Numbered from the stretch's first letter, positions 1 to 6,566 are shown. The stretch is 6,861 bases of DNA from Phycisphaerae bacterium (GCA_030610965.1 JAUWQU010000206.1:1-6861), one strand, 5' to 3'. Made by a program: numbers and translations. Notes: generated by a model not told the origin, from the sequence alone.

Positions 1-89
1 CGGCCGAGCAAAACGCAGGCCGCCAGGAAGGAAGGTCGCCCCTCCCAGGCAGGTCCCCGAAAACGTTCCGCTAATTGGCCGGGGTCTGT

Positions 90-95
90 TAGAAT
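90..95 (+). promoter_or_regulatory. Possible -10 box (TAGAAT) just upstream of the exonuclease-like gene
   Basis: TAGAAT matches the bacterial -10 consensus TATAAT at five of six positions and lies only six bases before the ATG at 102. No convincing -35 hexamer is seen at the usual distance. The bases before the ATG (CGGGGC) do not form a normally spaced Shine-Dalgarno sequence. If the box is used, transcription would begin at or next to the start codon, giving a leaderless mRNA. A six-base match in a short region is weak evidence on its own. Confidence 0.3.
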
Positions 96-101
96 CGGGG
101 C

Positions 102-962
102 ATGTTGGAGAATACGTTTTGTCACATCCCAAGGATTGGGCTTCAGGCCGAGCGCGAATTGTGGGCCTGCGGGATCAGCACGTGGCGAGACGCCCTCGCG
201 GCCGAGAGCCTGCCGCTTTCGTCGGCGAAGTGCGAACTGCTGCTGGCGGACCTGGCCGACTCGGTCGAGAATCTCTCGGCCGGGCGGTTGGAATACTTCC
301 AGCAGCGGCTTGCCTCGCGTCATCACTGGCGGCTGTTCCCTCACTTCGACAGGTCGGTGGCGTACTTCGACATCGAGACGACCGGCCTGGGCCTTGGCGA
401 CGACCACATAACTACGATCGTCCTTTACGACGGCCTGAGATTGCGGCATTACGTTCACGGGCGCAACCTTGCGGATTTCGCTCGCGACGTGGCCGACTAC
501 CGCCTGCTGGTGACGTACAACGGCAAGAGCTTCGACGTGCCGTATGTGCGGGCCGAACTTGGCTGCCCTCTGGGCCAGGCGCACATCGACCTTCGCTTCG
601 TGCTTGCCAGCCTGGGCTTTCGCGGCGGGCTCAAGGGTTGCGAACGGGCACTGGGTCTGGACCGCGAGGGCCTCAGCGACATGGACGGATACTTCGCGGT
701 GCTTTTGTGGCAGGAGTACCTCAAGGGCAACAAGCGGGCCCTGGACACGCTGCTGGCCTACAACGCGCTGGACGTGGTGAACCTGGCCACGCTCATGCCG
801 ATGGCCTACAACCTCAAGCTCGAGCAGACCCCCTTCGCCGAGGTCAACGCCCTGGATGTGCCCGCGCCGCCGGAGGTGCCGTTTACGCCGCACGTGCCCA
901 CGCTCGATAACATCCGCCGCCGATACAGGCGCCGCGGCGGCAAGCGACGGCGGCGGTGGTGA
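102..962 (+). CDS. RNase H-like (YprB/MrfB-type) exonuclease domain protein
   Basis: Predicted cytoplasmic metal-dependent nuclease of the DnaQ/RNase H-like superfamily (Pfam RNase_H_2 type). The N-terminus (NTFCHIPRIG, then ELWACGISTW near residues 19-28) resembles the degenerate helix-hairpin-helix-like start common in this family and supports the ATG at 102. The exonuclease core covers about residues 85-235. FDIETTGLG gives the DxE pair (D90, E92), TYNGKSFD gives D145, HIDLR gives D163, and YNALDVVNL gives D224, so the acidic metal-binding set looks complete. In Bacillus subtilis the relative YprB (MrfB) works with the helicase YprA (MrfA) in repair of mitomycin damage. No helicase gene is present here. 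The protein is 286 residues, shorter than the Bacillus protein of roughly 410, and seems to lack its C-terminal TPR-like part. It ends in a very arginine-rich tail (about residues 270-285). The family call is secure; the exact substrate is unknown. Confidence 0.88.
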   Translation: MLENTFCHIPRIGLQAERELWACGISTWRDALAAESLPLSSAKCELLLADLADSVENLSAGRLEYFQQRLASRHHWRLFPHFDRSVAYFDIETTGLGLGDDHITTIVLYDGLRLRHYVHGRNLADFARDVADYRLLVTYNGKSFDVPYVRAELGCPLGQAHIDLRFVLASLGFRGGLKGCERALGLDREGLSDMDGYFAVLLWQEYLKGNKRALDTLLAYNALDVVNLATLMPMAYNLKLEQTPFAEVNALDVPAPPEVPFTPHVPTLDNIRRRYRRRGGKRRRRW

Positions 963-1003
963 AAAGTTCGCCCGCCCGGGCCGGCAGGCCAACGGCCATC
1001 TGG

Positions 1004-1438
1004 TTACGGGGAGTCATCTTCGAGCAGGTCGATCCGATGTCGCGTGTCGTCGATCTCAACGACCAGCTCATCGAATGTCCACTGTCCGGCGGACTTCGTG
1101 GCCTCGACGTAGACGGTGCCCGTGCCGAGCGGCCCCGATACGGGAATGGCCAACTCGGCTTGTCCGGATCCGTTGCTCACACTGACATTGCCGGACACAA
1201 ATGTTCCTTCCTCGATGGGCGTGCCGAGGTTGGCCACGACCTCTACGTTCGCCCTGACGGCGACCATGGCCTGCTTGTAGGCGTCGGAGGACTTCATCAC
1301 GCCGCAGATCAGCGAGATGAACAACACGATCACGCCGACAACAAGCGCCAGACTCGACAGGCACCCGACCGGCACGAACCACTTCCAATTGCGAGCCCAC
1401 CATCCCTTCCGTTGCGGCTGAAGCACAGTCGGTTCCAT
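1004..1438 (-). CDS. Coa1-family (cytochrome c oxidase assembly factor 1-like) membrane-anchored protein
   Basis: A 144-residue protein with a short cytoplasmic N-terminus and a tryptophan-rich basic stretch (KGWWARNWKW, residues 11-20). One transmembrane segment follows (about 20-47), then a soluble C-terminal domain that should lie outside the membrane. The start of that domain (MKSSDAYKQA), the LGTPIEEGTFVSGNVSVS stretch, the AELAIPVSGPLGTGTVYVEA stretch and KSAGQWTFDELVVEI match the pattern I know for bacterial proteins annotated as Coa1/Tim21-like. In mitochondria Coa1 helps cytochrome oxidase assembly; the bacterial role is not established, and no oxidase gene is nearby. The start at 1438 is chosen over the longer in-frame ATG at 1534. 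It has a well-spaced AAGGA, the family N-terminus begins here, and the longer version would run through the terminator hairpin. It converges with the exonuclease-like gene and probably has its own promoter, since a terminator separates it from the cluster upstream. Confidence 0.78.
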   Translation of the reverse strand: MEPTVLQPQRKGWWARNWKWFVPVGCLSSLALVVGVIVLFISLICGVMKSSDAYKQAMVAVRANVEVVANLGTPIEEGTFVSGNVSVSNGSGQAELAIPVSGPLGTGTVYVEATKSAGQWTFDELVVEIDDTRHRIDLLEDDSP

Positions 1439-1446
1439 TGCGGTGA

Positions 1447-1451
1447 TCCTT
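1447..1451 (-). promoter_or_regulatory. Ribosome binding site AAGGA deciding the Coa1-like start
   Basis: On the minus strand AAGGA lies eight bases before the ATG at 1438, a normal Shine-Dalgarno spacing. This fixes the start of the Coa1-family gene and argues against the in-frame ATG at 1534, which lies inside a terminator stem. Confidence 0.7.
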
Positions 1452-1482
1452 ATTCTTATGCCGGTCCTGGCCGCCGGCCGCC

Positions 1483-1541
1483 AACAAAAGAGCCCCTTGC
1501 ACTCGTCTGCATATTCATCGGCAAACAGGTGCAAGGGGCTC
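1483..1541 (-). terminator. Intrinsic terminator closing the DUF1080/HEAT/oxidoreductase cluster
   Basis: A perfect 13-bp inverted repeat pairs 1529-1541 with 1490-1502 (GAGCCCCTTGCAC on the minus strand after the loop complement). The 26-base loop is unusually long. On the minus strand the stem is followed at once by TTTTGTT, the expected U-tract; on the plus strand no T run follows. It begins 31 bases after the TAA of the DUF1080 gene, so it should stop transcripts of the minus-strand cluster. Direction and position are seen in the sequence; efficiency is not known. Confidence 0.85.
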
Positions 1542-1572
1542 GAACGTCATCGGCCCGACCGACTGGGGGCGA

Positions 1573-2892
1573 TTACTTTCCCCCGGTCTCCCCGGCCGGG
1601 ATCTCGCGGATGTAGATGTTGCGGAACCAGAGCGTCGAACCGTGGTTCTGGAGCTCGATCTGGCCGGTGGGGTACATGGGCTTGCCGCGCTCCCAGTAGT
1701 TTTCCATGACGGTGTTATCCACCACCTTCACGCCGTTTAGCCAGACCCACACGCGGTCGCCGATCATCTTGATGCGGAAGCGGTTCCACTGCATGGGCGG
1801 GTTGTCGGCGCTGACCAGCGGCTTGCGGGGGTTCTTCTGGTTGTTGTACAGGCCGCCGGAACCCTCGGGCCGCTGCCATATCTGCACCTGAGGTGAGCCG
1901 CGCAGGTAGATCCCGCTGTCGCCGCCTTTATGAATCTTCCAGTCGACGTACATCTCGAAGTCGCCGTAGTCCTTCGCTGTGCAGAGCGCCTTGCCCCCGC
2001 CGTCGAAGACCAGCGCGTCGCCTTCGGCCTTCCAGTGCTGGTTCATCGACTCGTCGGCCTTTTTCTGCTCGGCCGCGAGTTGCTCGGGCGACATTTCCGC
2101 GCGCTTCTTGGGGTTGGCGACCAGGCCCTTCCAGCCGGCGAGGTCCTTGCCGTTGAACAGGGCCCGGAAGCCCGCCGGCGGCTCGTTGTGCGGCCCGGCC
2201 TCGTATGGCGGCAGCGGCTTGACGCGCAGATTGCGGAACTCGACGCGGTCGCCGTGGCCGAGGAAGCCGATGTGCCCGATCATACGGTCGATGCCCGGAT
2301 GCCTTGCGACGATCTTGGGATCGACGGTCTTGCGGACCTCGTCGAGGTCGGCGTCGACGATCGTCACGCCGTTGAGCACGACGGTGATCTTGGTGCCGAC
2401 GGCGCGGATCTCCTGGGTATTCCACTCGCCGGCGGGCTTGAGATGGCCCTTCTTGGCGGCCACGAGGTGGTAGATGCTGCCATGCACCTGCCACGGCTGG
2501 AGGTTGGCCCACCTCTTGTCGAGGTCGTCGATGACCTGTATCTCCATTGCCGCGTAGGCGGCGTTGCCCTTCAGCGGCGCGCGGATGGCGATACCGTTGT
2601 TGGCCCCGGGTGCGAGCTTGAACTCGAACCGGAAGATGAAGTCGCCGAACTGATGGGCGGTGTAGAGGTTCCCGCCGCCCTTGGGTTTGCAGACGATCGC
2701 GCCGTCTTCGACGCCGTAGCCGGTGACGGCGCCGACCCAGCCGGTGAGGTCCTTGCCGTTAAAGAGGCTGATGAAGCCCTCGGCGTCCGGCGCGGGCAGG
2801 GGGGCAAGCTTGGCGGGCTTGGCCGCCACGGCCAAGGCGGTCAAGCACAGCACTGTCGCAAACGATATGTAAGTCTTCAATTGCCGATTCAT
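1573..2892 (-). CDS. Secreted tandem DUF1080 (3-keto-disaccharide hydrolase family) protein
   Basis: A 439-residue exported protein with two DUF1080 (Pfam 3-keto-disaccharide hydrolase; concanavalin-like fold) domains. Residues 1-24 form a Sec-type signal peptide (RQLK, a hydrophobic core, then AVAA before K25). Domain 1 covers about 38-227 (FISLFNGKDLTGW, FRFEFKLAPGANNGIAIRAP, HGSIYHLV, GHIGFLGHGDRVEFRNLRV). Domain 2 covers about 240-434 (FRALFNGKDLAGW, then a charged helical insert with MSPEQLAAEQKKADESMNQHW, GGDSGIYLRGSPQVQIW, GSGGLYNNQKNP, TGQIELQNHGSTLWFRNIYIRE). The repeated LFNGKDLxGW opening and the shared ending FRNxxxxx show the duplication, but the halves belong to clearly different subtypes. 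The likely role is cleavage of 3-keto glycosides outside the cytoplasm; substrate unknown. The start is set by a strong RBS; the longer in-frame reading from 3066 would overlap the preceding gene. It is the last gene of the cluster, 35 bp after the HEAT gene and just before a terminator. Confidence 0.9.
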   Translation of the reverse strand: MNRQLKTYISFATVLCLTALAVAAKPAKLAPLPAPDAEGFISLFNGKDLTGWVGAVTGYGVEDGAIVCKPKGGGNLYTAHQFGDFIFRFEFKLAPGANNGIAIRAPLKGNAAYAAMEIQVIDDLDKRWANLQPWQVHGSIYHLVAAKKGHLKPAGEWNTQEIRAVGTKITVVLNGVTIVDADLDEVRKTVDPKIVARHPGIDRMIGHIGFLGHGDRVEFRNLRVKPLPPYEAGPHNEPPAGFRALFNGKDLAGWKGLVANPKKRAEMSPEQLAAEQKKADESMNQHWKAEGDALVFDGGGKALCTAKDYGDFEMYVDWKIHKGGDSGIYLRGSPQVQIWQRPEGSGGLYNNQKNPRKPLVSADNPPMQWNRFRIKMIGDRVWVWLNGVKVVDNTVMENYWERGKPMYPTGQIELQNHGSTLWFRNIYIREIPAGETGGK

Positions 2893-2899
2893 TATTGGT

Positions 2900-2905
2900 C
2901 TCCTT
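2900..2905 (-). promoter_or_regulatory. Strong ribosome binding site AAGGAG for the DUF1080 gene
   Basis: AAGGAG lies seven bases before the ATG at 2892, inside the 35-bp gap after the HEAT-repeat gene. It is the best Shine-Dalgarno match in the window. It selects this ATG, which directly precedes a signal peptide, over the upstream in-frame start at 3066. Confidence 0.85.
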
Positions 2906-2927
2906 TTCCGGGTTTTATGACGATTGG

Positions 2928-5153
2928 TTATTTGCCCGCGGGCATGGACTTGAGGTATTTCCTGGCCTGCTCCACGGCGCGGGCGTTCTTGCTGACGGAG
3001 ACGACCTTGCCGAGCGCCTTCCGCACGGCCGGGCCGGTCAGGCCCTTTTGGCGCCGGGCGGGGCATGCGATCTTGACGGCCGCGGCCGCGGCGACTTCGC
3101 GAAGCGCCGCGTCGTCCAGGCAGCCAGCCACCAGCTTCAGGGCGGCGGTGCTGCGAATGCCGCCCAACGCGCCGATGACGAGGCCCTTCTCGGCAGGCTG
3201 CTTGGCCGCGGCGAGGGCCTTGCCCAGGATCGCGACTGCCTTGTCGGCCGGGAGATTCGCGTCACGCCCGACAAGCCGGACGATGCCTCGCAGGGCCAGC
3301 ACGTGATGGACCTTGTTGTCGGTGTGGCCTGCGAGCTTCAGGAGCGGCTCGATGGCCTCGGGCCCCTGCCAGTCGGCCAAGGCGCGTGCGGCGGCGTCGG
3401 TGGTTCCAGCGTCTCCGGAGGCGAGGTCCTTCATCACGATCGCCAGGCCGTCGGCGCCGCCGATGCGTGCCAGCGTGCCCAGCAGCAGCGGGCGTTGCTT
3501 GGCGTCGGCCTTGGCCAGTGCCTCCAGGACGCACCCGGGGCCGGGGCCCTTGCGGGCGAGCGATACCACGACGCCCTGTATGGCGGCCTGCTGGCCGGCG
3601 TCGGTTGCGGCGAGCATCTGTGCCAACACGCGGCCGATGTCGGCCGGGACCGTCACGGTCGCCAGTGCCCTGGCGGCGGCTGCGCGTACGGACTGGTCGG
3701 AATCTTCCAGGGCGCCGAAGACGACCTTGGACTGCGCCGTTGCGCCCCGCGCGGCGAGCAGGCCCAGCAGTGCAGCCTTGCCGGGCGCTGACGCATCAGC
3801 CATTGCGGCTGCGACGGTTTTGTCGAAGCCGTCCGCCTTCAGCCCGGCCAGAACGCTCTTGGCCGCGGCGATCGGGGCGGGGTCGGTGGACTTCATCCTC
3901 GCTGTAAGGAGCTTCAAGACATCACCGGGCGCCAGCCTGGCCGCGGCCTGCATCGCCGCGGCGGCCACGGCAGGGTCCTTGTCGTCCATCGCCGCCATCA
4001 CGACCGGAACGGCGGCCTTGTCGCCGCACTGGCCCAGGACGCTGATCAAGGCAACCTTTGTGGCGCCGGTTGCGGCGGAGGCCTTGTCGATCAGCTTCTT
4101 CGTAACCGCCGGGCTCTTGACGCGCGGGAGAATCTCCATCGCCGCCTCGCGGACGTAGGCGTTTTTGCCCTCCAAGGCCGCCAGCAGCTCACCGGCCGCC
4201 TTGTCGCCGACGGCCTCTTGTAGTACGTACAGCGCTGCGCAGACGACGTTGCCGTCGGCGGGGTCCGTGCGGGTATCGAGCAACTCGAGGCAGATTCCTT
4301 CGGCCTCGCCCTTCTCGCCGCCCTCGGCAAGCCGACTCGCCAGGAGCAGGTAATACTTCGTGCCGAGGGCACGCTCGTACCTGCCGGTGCTGTTGGCAGC
4401 GGCCTTTAGGGCGCCGACGGCCGAGGCATCGCCGATGTTGGCCAGGGAGAACCACGCGGTGCGTCGCAGTGTCTGGTCCTTGTCGGCCGCGTACGGCAGT
4501 ATGGTCTTGACCGACAGTTTATCGGCCAGGGCGCCGAGAGCCTGGACGATCGTCACCAGGCGCTTGCCCTTGGCATCGGGCAGGGCGTTTCGGATCAGCT
4601 CGACGCATCGCGGTGTGCCTATGCGTGTCAGTGCCTGGGCGGCCGGGTCGCAGAAACGCTCTTCGCCCAGCAGGGCGCCAATGGCGTCCACCGCGGCGTC
4701 GGAGCCGCCAAGCTGCAATTGCTCGATGAAGAAGACCTTCAGGTCCGCATCCTTGGCCGCGGCCAGGGCGTCGAGCAGGGCCTTCTCGACCTTTGCCCGG
4801 TCGGCCTGGCCGCCCGGGCGCTTCGTGTAGAGCACCAGCCCATGCACGGCGTATCGCGCGCCGGCATCGTCGGTCTTCTGCGGCGGGGTCACCAGCGAGC
4901 ACAGTTCCTTCAACCCGTCAGGGGCGAGCTTGAGTATCTCATCGAGCATCGGCTGGCCCGTGGCGGAGTCGTAGGCAGGCATTTTGGCGACGATGTCTGC
5001 GACCTTGCTCTGGGCCAAGGCCGCGGGCGCGGCGGCAATCGCCATTACCATCGCCACGACGACAAGTGTCGCTGGCAGCACTTGGGCTATTGCGCCCCGA
5101 CTTTTACGATGGTGGCCCATGCGATCATCTGATTCGTTCATTGGAGTTCTCAT
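2928..5153 (-). CDS. Large secreted HEAT-repeat protein
   Basis: A 741-residue protein made almost wholly of alpha-helical HEAT/PBS-lyase-type repeats after a signal peptide. The signal has a basic stretch (HHRKSR, residues 14-19), a hydrophobic core (about 21-45) and a likely cut after ALA (45-47), before Q48. Repeats run from about residue 85 to 735, with pairs of helices 30-40 residues apart. Clear units include DQTLRRTAWFSLANIGD, NAYVREAAMEILPRV, DPAVAAAAMQAAARL, DQSVRAAAARALATV and GTTDAAARALADW. At least ten repeats are visible. No catalytic motif or C-terminal anchor is seen. HEAT proteins bind other proteins or ligands as scaffolds; this one sits between two exported enzyme genes, which suggests a partner role (inference). 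Three in-frame ATGs (5153, 5141, 5120) precede the signal peptide. None has a strong RBS, so the start is uncertain; the one at 5120 would give the most usual signal-peptide length. Confidence 0.88.
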   Translation of the reverse strand: MRTPMNESDDRMGHHRKSRGAIAQVLPATLVVVAMVMAIAAAPAALAQSKVADIVAKMPAYDSATGQPMLDEILKLAPDGLKELCSLVTPPQKTDDAGARYAVHGLVLYTKRPGGQADRAKVEKALLDALAAAKDADLKVFFIEQLQLGGSDAAVDAIGALLGEERFCDPAAQALTRIGTPRCVELIRNALPDAKGKRLVTIVQALGALADKLSVKTILPYAADKDQTLRRTAWFSLANIGDASAVGALKAAANSTGRYERALGTKYYLLLASRLAEGGEKGEAEGICLELLDTRTDPADGNVVCAALYVLQEAVGDKAAGELLAALEGKNAYVREAAMEILPRVKSPAVTKKLIDKASAATGATKVALISVLGQCGDKAAVPVVMAAMDDKDPAVAAAAMQAAARLAPGDVLKLLTARMKSTDPAPIAAAKSVLAGLKADGFDKTVAAAMADASAPGKAALLGLLAARGATAQSKVVFGALEDSDQSVRAAAARALATVTVPADIGRVLAQMLAATDAGQQAAIQGVVVSLARKGPGPGCVLEALAKADAKQRPLLLGTLARIGGADGLAIVMKDLASGDAGTTDAAARALADWQGPEAIEPLLKLAGHTDNKVHHVLALRGIVRLVGRDANLPADKAVAILGKALAAAKQPAEKGLVIGALGGIRSTAALKLVAGCLDDAALREVAAAAAVKIACPARRQKGLTGPAVRKALGKVVSVSKNARAVEQARKYLKSMPAGK

Positions 5154-5175
5154 CTTTATTTCTCTGTCTTTCCCC

Positions 5176-5191
5176 GCTCGCTGAAGCGAGC
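5176..5191 (-). other. Short GC-rich hairpin in the oxidoreductase-HEAT gap
   Basis: GCTCGC-TTCA-GCGAGC (minus strand) is a perfect 6-bp stem with a four-base loop. It lies 22 bases before the first ATG of the HEAT gene, in the 88-bp gap. It has no following T-run (GGGGAAAG follows), so it is not an intrinsic terminator. It could influence mRNA processing or translation of the downstream gene, but a hairpin this small can arise by chance. Confidence 0.4.
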
Positions 5192-5241
5192 AGGCCTCAA
5201 CAGCCTTTGTTTCCGATTCTCGGTTCCGCCGTCTGCTTCTT

Positions 5242-6549
5242 TCATGCCAGGCGCCACGGCGCCCGCATGGGCTGGTCGGCCAGGCGGTTGGCGCCTTCAT
5301 CGTTGATGAATCGTTGTGCGACGGGGTCGAACCGCAGCTTTCGGCCGGTGCGTATGGCGGCGTTCGCCAGGTGGACCAGCATGTTGCTTCGGTTGCCGTT
5401 GACCTCGTTGAGGGCGAACTTTTTCCGCGTTCGGACCGAGTCCATGAAGTTGGTTATCATCGGCTCGGGCTCGGGCAGTTGGCTGACCATCGCGGCCAAC
5501 TCGGGCGGGTCGGTCTTGAAGCCCCTGTAGAGCTTGCCCTTGGGCCCTTCGATGTATGGCTTGTCCCTGGTGTCGGTCTTGCCCCATTCGCCGGATTCCA
5601 GGATGATCCTGCATCCGTCGTCGTAGGTCATGGTGATCTGCCCCCACGGCCCGCAGGCGTCGGGGTGGGTCGGCCAGGGCGCGTAGGCCTCGATCTCGAC
5701 GGGGGAGGTGTGGTCCTTGTCGATGATGTACTGCACGGCGTCGAGGTAGTGCTGGCCCATGTCGGCCAGGCCGCCGCCGTCGTAGTCCCAGTAGCCGCGG
5801 AAGCTGCCGTGCGTGCGGTGTCGGAAATACGGTTTGTACGGGGCCGGGCCAAGCCAGCGGTCGTAGTCGAACCCGGCCGGGACGGGCTCGGGGGCGATGT
5901 TGGTCCGGCCGGACCAGGCCCTCACCTTCCAGTTGAAGCCCGTGAACGGGCTGACACGGACCGTCAGAGGCCAGCCTAGCAGGCCCGAGGCGACGAGTTG
6001 CTTGATCGGCTTGGCCGTCGAGCCGAAGCCGTACAGGCCGCCCTGGAAGCGGAACCACGTGTTGAGCCGGAATACCCGCCCGTTTCGCTGGATGGCGTCG
6101 ATAACCTTCTGGCCTTCGGCGATGGTGCGGGTCATGGGCTTCTCGCACCATACGTCCATGCCGGCCTCGGCGGCCGCGACGCTCATCAGCGCGTGCCAGT
6201 GAGGCGGGGTGACGATGTGGGCCACGTCGATGTCGCCGCGGTCGAAGACCTCGCGGAAGTCCGCGTAACCCTTGCAGCCTTGCGGGGCCATCTTCAGCCC
6301 GGCCGCAAGGTGGCTCTGGTCCACGTCGCAGACGGCGATCAGGCGGCTCTGCTTGTCCCCGTTGACCATGTTGACGTGCCCCCGGCCCATCCCGCCGATG
6401 CCGACTACCGCGTGGGTGATATTGTCGCTCGGGGGCGTGTACCCGGCGCCGCCCAGCACGTATCGCGGCACGATGGTGAAAGCCGCGGCCGCGGCGGCAG
6501 CGCCTCTCAGGAACGACCGGCGCGTGACGGTCTGCTTGCATCCTGGCAT
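5242..6549 (-). CDS. Tat-exported Gfo/Idh/MocA family oxidoreductase
   Basis: A 435-residue NAD(P)-dependent dehydrogenase of the Gfo/Idh/MocA family, predicted to be exported folded by the Tat system. The N-terminus has a twin-arginine motif TRRSFLRG (residues 9-16), seven alanines and a hydrophobic segment ending near residue 35. The Rossmann domain follows: VVGIGGMGRGH (48-58, glycine motif), the acidic end of the second strand in CDVD (74-77), VTPPHWHA (113-120) and the family EKP motif (136-138, with the usual catalytic lysine K137). The C-terminal substrate domain holds GGGLADMGQHYLD (258-270), where H267 is in the place of the conserved active-site histidine. It ends in the planctomycete-like tail NRLADQPMRAPWRLA. 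Length is normal for exported family members. The substrate is likely a sugar or sugar derivative; its link to a DUF1080 gene suggests C3 oxidation or reduction of a glycoside (inference). It is first in the minus-strand cluster, with an RBS eight bases upstream. Confidence 0.92.
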   Translation of the reverse strand: MPGCKQTVTRRSFLRGAAAAAAAFTIVPRYVLGGAGYTPPSDNITHAVVGIGGMGRGHVNMVNGDKQSRLIAVCDVDQSHLAAGLKMAPQGCKGYADFREVFDRGDIDVAHIVTPPHWHALMSVAAAEAGMDVWCEKPMTRTIAEGQKVIDAIQRNGRVFRLNTWFRFQGGLYGFGSTAKPIKQLVASGLLGWPLTVRVSPFTGFNWKVRAWSGRTNIAPEPVPAGFDYDRWLGPAPYKPYFRHRTHGSFRGYWDYDGGGLADMGQHYLDAVQYIIDKDHTSPVEIEAYAPWPTHPDACGPWGQITMTYDDGCRIILESGEWGKTDTRDKPYIEGPKGKLYRGFKTDPPELAAMVSQLPEPEPMITNFMDSVRTRKKFALNEVNGNRSNMLVHLANAAIRTGRKLRFDPVAQRFINDEGANRLADQPMRAPWRLA

Positions 6550-6557
6550 GTCGATAG

Positions 6558-6566
6558 CCCTTTCCT
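6558..6566 (-). promoter_or_regulatory. Ribosome binding site AGGAAAGGG for the oxidoreductase
   Basis: The purine-rich AGGAAAGGG ends eight bases before the ATG at 6549 and supports that start. The ATG also places the twin-arginine motif at residues 10-11, as expected for a Tat signal. Confidence 0.65.

Noticed and set aside
963..1003. GGCC-rich short repeats between the convergent genes as a bidirectional terminator
   Set aside because: Only four-base self-complementary GGCC units are seen, with no T-run on either strand.
1455..1484. Possible promoter for the Coa1-like gene (TTGGCG, 18 bases, CATAAG on the minus strand)
   Set aside because: Only four of six matches in each box, and the predicted start point would fall on the ribosome binding site itself, so it is not a believable promoter.
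1439..1534. N-terminal extension of the Coa1-like gene to the ATG at 1534
   Set aside because: The extension lies over the terminator hairpin, is unlike the family N-terminus and has no RBS, while the ATG at 1438 has a well-placed AAGGA.
956..1615. A 219-codon plus-strand frame running through the Coa1-like gene and the terminator
   Set aside because: It overlaps the end of the nuclease-like gene, is antisense to a recognisable protein, crosses the terminator stem and has no family resemblance.
2893..3066. Longer in-frame start of the DUF1080 protein at 3066
   Set aside because: It would overlap the HEAT gene and put 58 arginine/proline-rich residues before a good signal peptide; the strong AAGGAG selects 2892.
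1930..3306. A 458-codon open frame on the plus strand opposite the DUF1080 and HEAT genes
   Set aside because: It is fully antisense to two well-supported genes. Its translation has no recognisable domain and reads as a complement shadow of GC-rich codons; no ribosome binding site supports it.
2895..3791. A 298-codon plus-strand frame antisense to the HEAT gene
   Set aside because: Low-complexity glycine/alanine/arginine-rich translation opposite a convincing repeat protein; long antisense frames are expected in GC-rich coding DNA.
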